The notes under the pieces: model-generated | What the model was told of the DNA's origin: nothing | The model's database searches: none | Seen by the model: only the letters and a program-made list of their open reading frames with translations | Shown: positions 29,897-40,300 of the stretch, piece after piece | Layout of the letters: every line of letters starts with the position of its first letter | Position numbering within the stretch: position 1 is the first letter of the stretch | Program-made: the position numbers and the translations under genes | Source: Eutreptiella sp. 'Long Island Sound 2002' | Lineage: Eukaryota > Euglenozoa > Euglenophyceae > Eutreptiales > Eutreptiaceae | Direction of reading: 5' to 3' | DNA: 64,000 nucleotides | NCBI GenBank assembly: GCA_964036045.1 | Contig: OZ038380.1 | Span: 65,394,591-65,458,590, forward strand

Positions 29897-30277
29897 GTGA
29901 GGCATTACGAGTCCCCCGATGACTTCTCCTGGGATGAGTGGCGCCTAACCGACAGTGAGGTCGGGCGTAACGACCTGCAGAACGCTGCCAGCCCTGAAGA
30001 GGCAGATGAACTCGAAGAAATGACTGCCCATGAGATGGCAGTCAATGGCTACTACATGGTTGCAGGTATTGCCCGCCAGGAGTATAAACAGGGCTGGAAA
30101 TTCCTTACCCTGTGGGACGGATATGGGCTATCTGAGGCGACCTGGGAACCCGTGTCCGCCGTTATACAGCCAGGTGGGAGTATCAACCCGATCTTTCGCT
30201 CGTACCTCGTTGAGAACAACGAGGGACAGTTACTAACCCCTGCTGAGACTCTGTCCCAGCGGAAGAAGAAAAACTAA
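29897..30277 (+). pseudogene. pol: Chromodomain, family A copy 1
   Basis: 126-codon frame. Its second half reads YYMVAGIARQEYKQGWKFLT, then LWDGYGLSEATWEPVSAV, the aromatic and WEP signature of a chromodomain. It is preceded by an acidic stretch. Copy 2 has the same domain at about 56500-56690, with an 11-bp deletion. Confidence 0.7.
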
Positions 30278-33197
30278 TCTCCTCCGGGTAAGGCCCGGCG
30301 CATCCGTCTCCCTCAGCTACGGCTGAATGCCCACCGGTGTGTTTATTTCTTTCCTGCCAGGGAACTTCAGCGCCTGGCCCCTGCCCTCCATTTTTCCTGA
30401 CTTCTTACTGTTTTCTAACCTCTCAAGGGCGGTGAGCACTCTTGTGCAGATAGGTAGGCCTACTCAGTGTGTGCCAGGACAGGTTCAGGACTCCTGTAGA
30501 GCTCCGGTTACGGTGAATGTACTAACTCCCACCCTCAATCGGGTTCAGCGCTCCAGACACCTACACATCCGCTGCTTGCGGAGCTCTGCTCCTGCCCTGG
30601 CTGTGCCCTGCAGTCGCATGCCTATGGTTACCAGCGCGAGGCAGATGGCTGCTTATCAGGTTTGCAGCCGCCCAGCGAGTGTGTGCCTTGTTGACCATGT
30701 GTTGCATGGGATCTGTCCTGATGTTATGACCTTAGGGAGCCAACGAAGAGCGGTAGTTTACTACTCCAGGGGGGAATGACAAGCAAGGTGCTGTGAAGCA
30801 AGTTGTGTTGACCCTCCTTGGGGACAAGCGTTCGCACAGTTTCCGACCCCTAGCTGGTCCAGACCCATGTGGTTCTAGCCTTCTTGAAGGTGTTACCATA
30901 ACCCTAAGTGTGCTCTGTATGTCTGTATGTGTCTCACTTCACTCGCGGGCATTGCTCCCGCGGACGGGCTTCGCTGACGTCAGACCGAAGATCCTAATCA
31001 GATACTATTACCACTCCTATGGTGACCAGTTTCTGTGCTGGCGCCTATCCTTGGGGGAAGACGGCAGAAGCCCTACCTACTAGAGGGTAGGGGTGGCCAA
31101 GTGTGCTGAGGCCGTACCAAACGCCCGTTTTTCTACGGGCCAAACAATGAACTCACTCCCCTGCCCACGAGGAAAAGCACGCCGAGCAGGAGACACCACT
31201 ACACTACACTCACTAATGCCAGCACCAGCCTTCAAAGGCAGGGTGAGCACAACCCTCTCAGCCCCTGCCGTGCTTGCTGATCCCAACCCCTACACACGCT
31301 ACTGGGTGGCCATGACAAAGGGGTCTTGAGCCCTATTGCCTCTCCTGTGAGATTGCAAGACAGCACAGCGCCGCTAAGCAACTCTGGCCTGCCACAGACG
31401 CCCTCGCGCGTTTCCCTGATAGGGCTTGGAGGGAAGGAGTGCCGTGTGCACAGCGGGTAGTAAGGCTTTTCGATTAAGAGGTCGTTCAGTAGCCCAATTT
31501 GTTTGTGTGATCTGCGCCCTTTTCAGCTTGGGCATAAAAATGCGAAGTTGCCGAAGGCCACTGCTGCTGCACCAATCATCCTGACCTTTCCCACCTGAGA
31601 GCAAAGGCAGATGAAGCACGGTTAGCGGCTGAGGAACCTAACTACCCTCGCAGTATTATACAGGTGTTAGGGTAGAATAAAATACGCTGTCCTCTCGCCA
31701 TGCTGCAAGCAAGCAAGCTTAAGGACTCTGCCCGTTGTCTTATAGAAGGTAGGGCGGAGCCCTGGGTAGCCTGAACAAGGGTTATACCACATGCACAGCG
31801 CGTGGCCTACAGGCCTTTAATGCATCATGTGTATGCAGGGAGGGGAGACGAATGACAACAATTGTTTTTCCTAACTTAACCCACATTTGACCAATCATCA
31901 CAAAGCTCAACCAGGGGGTGACCTCCTCCTGAGGTTACCTACCTTACTCACCAGGCATCATGTGTATGCCGAGGGAAAACGAATGCAAAAACAACCTGAA
32001 GCGTTTAAGCAACACTACGGCGATTTATAAGCAGCCCTAAACAATAAATGCATCGTGCGTCATGCATGCCCTGCTTACCTTCTTTCCTGCAGGAGAAGGA
32101 AGCCTAAGCGTTTCAAGCAACCCTTTTTCAGCGCTACGGCGACAAACGCACGAGCAAGCGCTTTCCTTTCTGACCTGTGAAGAGAGGAGAAGGGTCGATG
32201 GATGCTCAGGGAAAGCGCCACAAGGTGAGGATGCCTAGATTAGGCTCATGCATCGCAAGCACAGCGCATCCTCTAACCCTACGTGCGCGCTGCGTGCTCC
32301 ATTCGTCTCACACACCTTTCATTTCTGTTTTGACCTGTGTAGAGCAAGGGAAGTGAAGGCCCGGACCCCCAACAAACGCAACGGTGACAACCCTAGCGTT
32401 TCAACGAAACTAACAACACCAACGCAATGCATGCGTGTGACATGACACCACCATACCTGAGAGGTGGGTTGTCCACCTGCTCTGTGGTGTGGGTTCCTGT
32501 TCAAAGCTTTTTCCTAACGTTCATTAAATTGTTGATGCAACTGTGCAAATGTTTCTTTTAAAAGCTTTCAAACCCACAGGTAATACCTTCTTTTTCAGGA
32601 GCCGTTTACGCTTGCGCAACTCTTTTTTGGGAGTGCGCTTCTGTTGCGCTTGTCTGCGACTTTAGGTTTTCGCCTAAAAATGACGATTTCTAATTTGGTC
32701 AATTTTTAGCGATTTGACTTCTTAAATCGCTACCCCTTTCGCTGGACCACAGGATTCACTCCCTGTTGGTTCCGTTTTCTTTTTTTCCCAGCTCCTGGAG
32801 TTTTGTGCCCTCCATTGGGAGTATTGCCCCGCCCTGGCCCTTGGTCAGTTTGAACAAAACGCTGTTTATACAGCAATCGCCGTCCGCATTAGAACCTTTG
32901 ACTGTACCCTAGTGGGCAAGCATGTGTGCTCTGGGTAGGGAGTCCTGGGTCCAAAGCCCACTACTCCCAAATTTTTACCAAACGCTTTCGCCGCACGCTG
33001 GCGACTTTTGAGGAATGCCCCATCGAAGGGACATCATTCACGGTACATTCCACTGTTTTTCAAAGGTACCTACAGTTTGATAGGCTTGTATGAGCTGATC
33101 GGAGTGTCATGGGCTGGTTGAATGCATCTTCTGAGGTAAGTTTGCGGACATTTGAGCCTTTTTCCTTGGTCCTACTAGCTTGATCAACTAGTACTCT
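30278..33197 (+). other. 3' non-coding region, family A copy 1
   Basis: 2.9 kb between chromodomain and 3' LTR. It is alignable with 56725-58610 in copy 2, except that about 0.95 kb (about 30952-31905) is present only here. The motif CATCATGTGTATGC occurs at about 31826 and 31958, at or near the edges of the extra piece. Near 32930-32970 there is a tRNA-like T-arm sequence, which I do not call a gene. Confidence 0.55.
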
Positions 33198-33204
33198 AGG
33201 GGGA
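33198..33204 (+). promoter_or_regulatory. Polypurine tract, family A copy 1
   Basis: AGGGGGA before the 3' LTR; copy 2 has AGGGGGG at 58611. The exact LTR start is uncertain by a few bases. Confidence 0.55.
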
Positions 33205-33923
33205 AGTAAGACAAAAGTCACTACCATGTCTTTCTTGGGGTACGTGATCCAGGCCAAGGCGCCCCTAAAAGCCGTTGGTTGATGTTGAGACTAAGGTAAT
33301 CATTTTTATCACTCTTTTGACGTTTAAAGTGCACTTTCCCAAAGTAACTAGGGTTATGACCATAGCCGCCCATGAAATTCACCCCTACCACTCAACTGAG
33401 CGGAAGTATCTTCCTTAATGGAGGTAATACTGAAATAAAGTAGGCATTTCATGCCTAAGGTCTTGAAGACCAAGCCTAGTGATCCCCCACCTCAAGACCC
33501 CTATACTCAACTGATTCTACCACTTATCATGGTTCTACCTTTTAACTGATTCTGAATTCAGTTGCTTGGCCATGCTGGCCAAGCCATATCCTGTGTCTGG
33601 CCTAACTCCTCTGCCCCAGATTCCTAACCAACACCCGTTTATCCAAAAGAGTGCACATGGAGTGCTTGGTGCTACCTTGGAGGCCTGCGTCATGCCAGTT
33701 TTCACTTAAACATCATTTGTTTTATCCATTTGTGATTGAATCTTTGTACTTAAGCCTGCTTTGCTTTTCCGCAGCCATTCTGTGATACACTGAATTTCAT
33801 AACCATTCACTGATTCGATCCACATCCTGTTCTTGCTCTACCTGCCGCTTTGGTCCTGTTTTCAAACCGAAAAGGTGCAGGATCTCATCAAACCTATTAG
33901 GGCATAAATCAAGGATATCTTTC
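33205..33923 (+). repeat. 3' LTR, family A copy 1
   Basis: About 719 bp, matching 47309-48003 and 58618-59336. It starts AGTAAGA and ends ATATCTTTC. It lacks the usual TG...CA ends, and its start is inferred from where the copies stop aligning. Element D follows 14 bp later. Confidence 0.75.
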
Positions 33924-34874
33924 TAGCTGGCACCTGCTGAAGCCGGTTCGGACCCCCGTGGCCATCTTGGGGTCACTTGGGGTGTGTATCTATGTGCCGG
34001 CAAGCCGCCATTGGCTGATATCATACTCTCCCATCCACCTGAACTAACCCGATGTGATAGTGTGATAGGTTTGGCCATTCCGGCTATGAGCGGCCATATT
34101 CAGAACCGAGGCACCGCCAGCGGAGATTTATATAGCAGAATATCAGGAATCAACAGGGTTTTATTATCATAATGTTTCCGTAATTTTTCAGCCTTTCGTT
34201 CTGATAGTCAATGTATCGGCGACTGTCAGTTGGCTCGCGATTTTGCGTTAACCGATTGGTTAACTGTTATTTCCAGATAATTTGGCGGAAACGTTTCTGA
34301 AGGGTCAGATTTCATCTGTAAAGGGTTCGTTGCTTCCGCAATTTTCTAAATAAGCACTCGAAATTTTAATCGGAATTTTTCGTGATGTCGAAATCGGATT
34401 TTCGACTTCGACATCGCCGCACTTGATTTGGACTTCTTCGAGTGGTCATACTCCTTCCCCTATGCCCGAATCAGGTTTCCCTTATACTTGCCACCCATTT
34501 GACTTGGAGGTATAAGGGAAACAAAATCGAATCGTGGGATCACTTTGAAGAGCCATATCTACACGCGAGTGTGAGGAATGAGAGAAAGAAAGGTTGGGTT
34601 GGAACTGCCTTGGTCTCAACTTATTTTGGGGAGCATCAAACACCTTTGGTGCGCACACATGCCCGGTGTAGCAAGGGAAAAGGGTCAAGAGGGTATAAAG
34701 TGATATATAACTCGTGGACCGTGCAACCGAATATTTTAAAGCGACTTTCGAGTGTGCCGCATGGGTGTTGGGGTTGCATAGCAACTTTCTTTGGGTTCCT
34801 ACGTATTTTTAACGTGAAGTTATGTCAATGGAGGGACATGGCATATCATGGTGGGAGCCACATTTTGAGGGTAT

Positions 34875-35177
34875 TTGTTATATGCATGGTATATGTTTGA
34901 TATGCTCACGCCCATGTTATATATCTTCGTGTGGCCGAAGAGATGGGGAGCCATACGTGACAAGGGCCTTGCCCATGTCCCAATTGTGGAATTCAAAGCG
35001 CTAGACCAAGTCTACCGCGTATGTGTTGCTCATGGTATGTTTGACAAAGAGATCCATGGGTGCACTCCCATTTTCATGGGGCATGTAGATATTAGTGGCG
35101 AAGGTATCTCCGTGCGCCTGATTGGGGATCCAAGTGGGGGAATTGTTCGCAAATGGTTCCAATCATTTGTGTATTGA
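34875..35177 (+). CDS. 100-codon frame inside the LTR of element D
   Basis: Present at the same place in both LTRs (second copy 43486-43788) with an unbroken frame despite several substitutions (for example VCVAHGMFDKE versus VCIAHGIFQKE). The composition is protein-like (KGLAHVPIVEFKALDQVYRV; GEGISVRLIGDPSGGIVRKW). I recognise no family. It could be one exon of a gene captured by the LTR, or chance. Confidence 0.25.
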   Translation: MLYAWYMFDMLTPMLYIFVWPKRWGAIRDKGLAHVPIVEFKALDQVYRVCVAHGMFDKEIHGCTPIFMGHVDISGEGISVRLIGDPSGGIVRKWFQSFVY

Positions 35178-35992
35178 ACCATGAGCGGATATCATGGGTG
35201 AGCATAGAGATATACTATCATGACAACTTTGTATTTGGTCATATTTTCATGTTTTTGACCTCAACTTTTGCTCATTTTTGCGTTTTGTGTACTCACCTGG
35301 TCAGCTAACAGCAAGAAGCCTATGGGGAGTCGAACCATGGTATGTTGTTCATATGTTGGCATATGCTTTGGCGTTGAACACCACCATATGCCGGATCATG
35401 AACTCCATTTGGTTTGGCGCACGAAGGATTTCAAGAATTGGTCTCAAGATCATGGGCTGACTTGGGCAGTGCGTGGCGCCCATATCTGAAAGGGTTTCGA
35501 GGGTAAAATGGGGATGTACATGGGCATTGGCCTTTGGTCTCTATCCTCCATGAATGGTAGACTTCGATTCCATGCATGCTTGGAGCCTTCGGATATGTAG
35601 TAACTTCAATTTTGAGCATACTTTTGATATATGGCCAATATGGTGTGAATTGGCAGTTTTTTGACATGTTATGAGTTCAAACTCATAAGTCATTCCTCTA
35701 AGCCCATTCGACTCCAAGTCCAACCAAAGTTATGTCAGGGTAGCGCATGGTCCTGAGTGCCACTCTAGGCCATGACACGCCACCTCCCCTATTGGGCCAG
35801 GATTTAGAGGCTTGGGAGTGAACACATTTTTGGGGTTTGTGTATTGACTTTTGACATATGGCATTTAGCCATCTTATTGGACTGGGTTCAGGGCATCATG
35901 TTGGTGAGTCAAGGGAAGGTCTTGAGTCCAGGGAATGATGGGTCTATGGCTGTGATTGTGTAAGTTTCCATCTCTCCCCAACTTGGCTTCAT

Positions 35993-36211
35993 ATGTGTTC
36001 ATATGCCAATTTCAGGGCTTTCTTCCTTGGTGCAATTCTTGTACATGCCCGCCACCGTGGGAATACCGGTGTGCTGAACGAAAGCCCGCAGCCTGATTTG
36101 GATTGTGAATTGGGTTATTGCCATACTTGTGGGATCTGGCTGCCATTCAGGGTTGAAGGAGGATTGTATTTTCTATTTTCTATTTTTTTGGTTTTGGACC
36201 CTGGATTTTGA
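35993..36211 (+). CDS. 72-codon frame inside the LTR of element D
   Basis: Kept in the other LTR at 44604-44816. It contains FFLGAILVHARHRGNTGVLN and CELGYCHTCGIWLPF, the latter with a C-x2-C pair. Unrecognised. An upstream sequence ending CAG lies near 36015, so an exon boundary is conceivable. Confidence 0.2.
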   Translation: MCSYANFRAFFLGAILVHARHRGNTGVLNESPQPDLDCELGYCHTCGIWLPFRVEGGLYFLFSIFLVLDPGF

Positions 36212-36300
36212 TAAATGCAAGCATTGATCCGGAGCAAGTCAGCGGGGATTACAGGCGGAAGGGGCACAGCGGGGGCCGGTCCTGGTAGGGACCTTCTTTA

Positions 36301-36312
36301 TGGTAGCAGAGG
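36301..36312 (+). promoter_or_regulatory. Primer-binding site of element D
   Basis: TGGTAGCAGAGG directly after the 5' LTR, the same 12 bases as in element C and family A copy 2. Confidence 0.8.
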
Positions 36313-36521
36313 CTTACCTGCTGCCCCTACCAACCGCCGACCCGGGGACTTCGGCCCTTATGAGCCCTGCCAAAGTACGCCCCGGGTGCGTATTGTGGAC
36401 TCGGTGGAGACCACGCCGGAGATTGGAGCCATAGAAGAGCGGAGACGTTCAAGAGCATGGCGAACTCCAGAAAGTTGAAGCCCGAAGAGAAGAACGACAC
36501 TCGGGAAGAGGAGGACGTGAC

Positions 36522-37361
36522 ATGGAGGACCTGGTCTCCATGTGTGAGCGTCGCTGCCGAAAGGCTTGCAACCTCCGCTCCGCCGCGGAGGACTCTGATG
36601 AGGCTTGCCATTCAGGCAGCAGTGGAGGACGGGCCCGGCGCTACCGGAAGCGCGGGTCACCCAAGTCCGCGGCAAGGGACGCCGGGGCTATGGACACGGA
36701 CCCCAGCCTGGTCAGGCTGTGGGAATCCGAGGGGCACTCCGAGGGCTATCGGACAGCCCACGAGCCACCTTCGGAGCCGGAGATGTCCGCGCCGATCGCC
36801 AGGGCGTATACGGCCCCTGAGCCCGCCCTGCAGCACGACGCCGAGGGCTTGGAGAGGCCGGCCAGGGCCCGGACGGCACCTGTGCCCCGGCACACGGGCC
36901 CAGAGACGGACGCCATAGGCGATACGCCTATGAGCGATGAGTCTGAGGTGCCGGGAACCGCGGGATGCGCTGAATCTGGCGGAAAGCACGCTACGTGCCA
37001 CTGCGAGCACGAACTCAAAGCCCAGCAAAGTGGAGGACAAAGTCCTGGCGGATCGCAGCCGGAAGGGGCTGCGGGAAGCCAAGTCTAGAGGAGCCCCCAC
37101 GGGAGTGGGACCTCGGAGGTCTCTCCTCCGAAAATCAGTGGAATCCCTGAGAAGGCGAAGGCACATCGGGTGCCGAAGAAGGCTCCGGAAGAGCCAAAAC
37201 CACTGAGTTTTGCCACTCCCAACCCCTGGAGCGCCCTGCCAAGGGAAGTACATGTGGGTACGGGACATGGCAAGAAGGAAGGAGCGACCACGGAGAGCCC
37301 CGTGGACGGGCAGGACCAACCCAAGATCTACACCACCGTGACCATACCCTTGAAGTCCTGA
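36522..37361 (+). CDS. Gag-position region of element D, one frame with an internal TAG
   Basis: A frame that is open from ATG 36522 to TGA 37359-37361 except for TAG 37086-37088. The product is Glu/Ser/Pro/Gly-rich, hydrophilic and apparently disordered; near 36990 it has a Cys/His group (HATCHCEHE). I see no capsid-like helical domain and no regular zinc knuckle. The TGA overlaps the ATG of pol as TGATG. An upstream frame in another phase (36215-36478) may belong to the same protein. Either Gag is highly diverged or most of it has been deleted. Confidence 0.45.
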
Positions 37362-40300
37362 TGCACCCGGACGTGCTAGAGTTGCATGCCGTGAGAGTCG
37401 TCCATACACCTCATGGCGACGAGCGGCAGTTGCACTTGAAAGTGCGAGTACGGTGCGGACGAGAGGAGAAGGTGGTGGATGTGTTGGTGGATACGGGTGC
37501 CCAGGTGAGTCTGGTCCGGAGAGGGTTGTTCAAGGAGGAATTCCTGCAGCCCAGCCGGAGACCGGTCCGCCTGAAGGTCGCCAATGGAGAGATCATGGGT
37601 GGTGGCACCCATGAGGCCACTATCAGTATGGAATTCTGGGAACATGAGCGCTTGAACCGCCCTGATCAGGCGAAGAGAAGCACTCTATCCGGGAACTTCT
37701 ACGTGGCCGACATTACTGATTGGGATATGATCATGGGGTATGACTTCATGGTGGCCAACGCCATTGGAGCCCTTCCCCATCGCGCAACGCTGGTCCGGGA
37801 GGACGACGAATGCCTCACATGGCTGTCCACGGATTATGCGTGCGGGTCATCCCAATGGAATGCTGAGGAAGAGGATCGGATCGTCCGAGCGGTGCAAGCT
37901 GTGGGTGCCAAGTCCAGAGGAGACCATGGAGTTCAGCTCACGGAGTATGGAATGGCGCCGCAGGTGTACGACAGAATGATCCAGACGCTGGGAGCCGAAG
38001 CGCCCGAGACGGACGTCATCGCTTCCCGGGATGCCCCACTTCTGCGGAAGTGTAGGAGGCATTGGCATCGAGGAGACTCAGCCTGGCATAGGCATTGGGG
38101 TTTGAAGGAGTGGGGACCCATGTATTGGCATGGCTCCCTGGATATCACCAGACGTACGGTGGAGAAGATCATCGCGGATAGGGCGAAGGGGATCCTGGTC
38201 ATAACCGGCATAGGATCCACCCCATGTCCGCTGGAGGGTCTCAAGTCGACGCTGGACTCCATCACCCTGAACGAGATGTCATTCGGGCCAGAGGAGGAGT
38301 TGTTCATCGACGCCAAGGGTGTATCAATGCCCTCCCCGGGTCAAGCGTGGGGTACCAAGGCTTTCCTGGTGGATGGGGCGCATACCCAGCCCACGGGTGA
38401 TGAAGCATTCATCCGTAGGGTGGAGGCGGTGCCCATGAAGGTCATGTTTGAGCCCAAGGAGGGGACGGATCAGCCTATTGATGGCATTGACATCCTGTCC
38501 CACTCCGAGATCGACGACGTCGTCAACTACATGCGAATGGGGATGCACGACCGTGTGGCAGCCAAGAAGAGGCGGGCCATGGTCACATCTCCGCATTGGT
38601 GGGATGACAAGATGTTGGTCACCGGCAAGTACGAGAAGGACGAGTTCGTGGCGAGGGTCATGGACCACATCGCGGACCAATACGATGGTCCGGTTGGGTC
38701 GGACCCACCAACATGGGATTTTCCAAGAATGGGTGCCGATAGCGACAGTCACCAGCCCGAGGCCGCAAATTTCCGAAGGTTATCGGTGGGAAGAGCTCCC
38801 CACGACGATGAAGACGGCATATCGGACGAGGAGAAGTCGGAATCAGACCCAGAAGAGGCCTATACCGCAGTGCGGTCGGTTGTATCTATACCGAAGCAAG
38901 CGGCTGAAGAGGCCCAGGAGAACCCGAAGGTCGCCGAGCTGAAGGAGAGGCTGATCAATGCCTATCGGCGGCTATTCAGTGGTGTCGCCAACAAGAACCC
39001 TCCAGATCGTGGGAGGTTTGGTACAGCGAAGATCAAGCTGAAGCCGAACCCGAAGATCTATCGTCATCAGGAGTACCAACTTCAGGGCGATCGGGCCGAG
39101 GCCATGAAGAAGCTGTTGGCCGAGTTCATTGAGCGGAGATGGATCGAACCCTCCGACAGTGAGTGGGCCAGCCCAGCCTTCATCGTGCCCAAGAAGGAGA
39201 AGGGCGAGTGGAGGTTGGTGGTTGATTACAGAGGTTTGAACGAGCAGACCGAGCACGACTCGTACTCGCTCCCCTTGATGGACTCCATCCTCCAAAAGCA
39301 ACAGAAAAAGCGGATCTTCACGGTGTTGGACCTGAAACACGGTTACCACCAGATGCCGCTACACCCGGACTCCAGGCCCTGCACAGCGATGTCGACGCCG
39401 CTTGGGCCCATGCAGTGGAAAGTGGTGCCTATGGGTGCCAAGAATGGCAACGCCGTTTTCCAGCGCATGATGGAGGACCTACTCGGTCCTGTCCGGGACT
39501 GTGCCGATCCCTTCGTGGATGACATCATCATCGGGTCCGGCACGGAGAACATGACTGAGGACGAGCTCATCGACGCGCATGAGAAGGATCTGCGCCGAGT
39601 GCTCAGCGAGTTGGACAAACACAACATGGTGTGCAAGCCCACCAAAGCCTCACTATTCGTGAAGGAAGTGGAGTTCGCGGGTCGCGTGGTTGGTCACGGG
39701 CAACGCCGTCCCATGCCTGGGAAGCTGGCGTCCCTGCACCACTGGGAGAAGCCCCAGACCATCAGCGAACTCCGGTCCTTCATGGGGTTCTGCAACTACT
39801 ATTCGGGCTATGTCCGGATGTATGCAGAACTGTCGGGGCCGCTGCACAAGATGCTGCAAGTGGGCAAGTTCGATGGCCGGAAGGGGAGCAAGAAGAAGCT
39901 TGCCTGGACCCCTGAGGCTGAGGATGCGTTCAACCGCCTGAAAGAGCGACTCCTGGGGCAGTTGGGGTTGTTCCTGGTGGACCCGGATAAGGGATTCGTG
40001 CTACGGACAGACGCCTCGGACTATGCCGTGGGGGCAGTCCTCGAGCAAGTCCGGGACGACGGGACTCATGTTCCCGTGGCGTTTTGGAGCAGGATCCTGG
40101 CCGAGGGCCAACGCCGAACATGGACCGCGAGGGAGAAGGAGACATACGCCATTGTATGTGCGCTCAGGAAGTGGTCTGGCCACATCGGACTGCAGCCGGT
40201 GGTGGTTTGCACGGACCACCAGTCCCTACAGAGCTGGCACAAGGAGCATGTCGACACCCCCTCAGGACCAGCGGCTAGGAGGGCCCGATGGCACGAGACG

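Larger units (their letters stand above)
1354..33923 (+). mobile_element. Ty3/Gypsy chromovirus family A, copy 1 (degenerate, split by nested insertions)
   Basis: Sum of an LTR remnant (1354-1548), primer site, gag, protease, NPPF module, linker, RT, RNase H, integrase, chromodomain, a long 3' non-coding region and a 3' LTR (33205-33923), all on the plus strand. The domain order PR-RT-RH-IN is that of Ty3/Gypsy; the C-terminal chromodomain makes it a chromovirus. Two insertions interrupt it: element N copy II (4681-5332) and element B (7767-28894, itself carrying element C). The halves on either side of B join exactly when compared with copy 2 at about 55210, which has no insertion. Many stops and frameshifts show that it is dead. 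Confidence 0.85.
33938..36300 (+). repeat. 5' LTR of element D
   Basis: 2363 bp, far longer than the other LTRs here. It includes a TATATAG box near 34129 and short open frames that persist in the other LTR, notably one at 34875-35177 and one at 35993-36211. The first 100 bp directly follow a family A LTR end. Confidence 0.88.
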
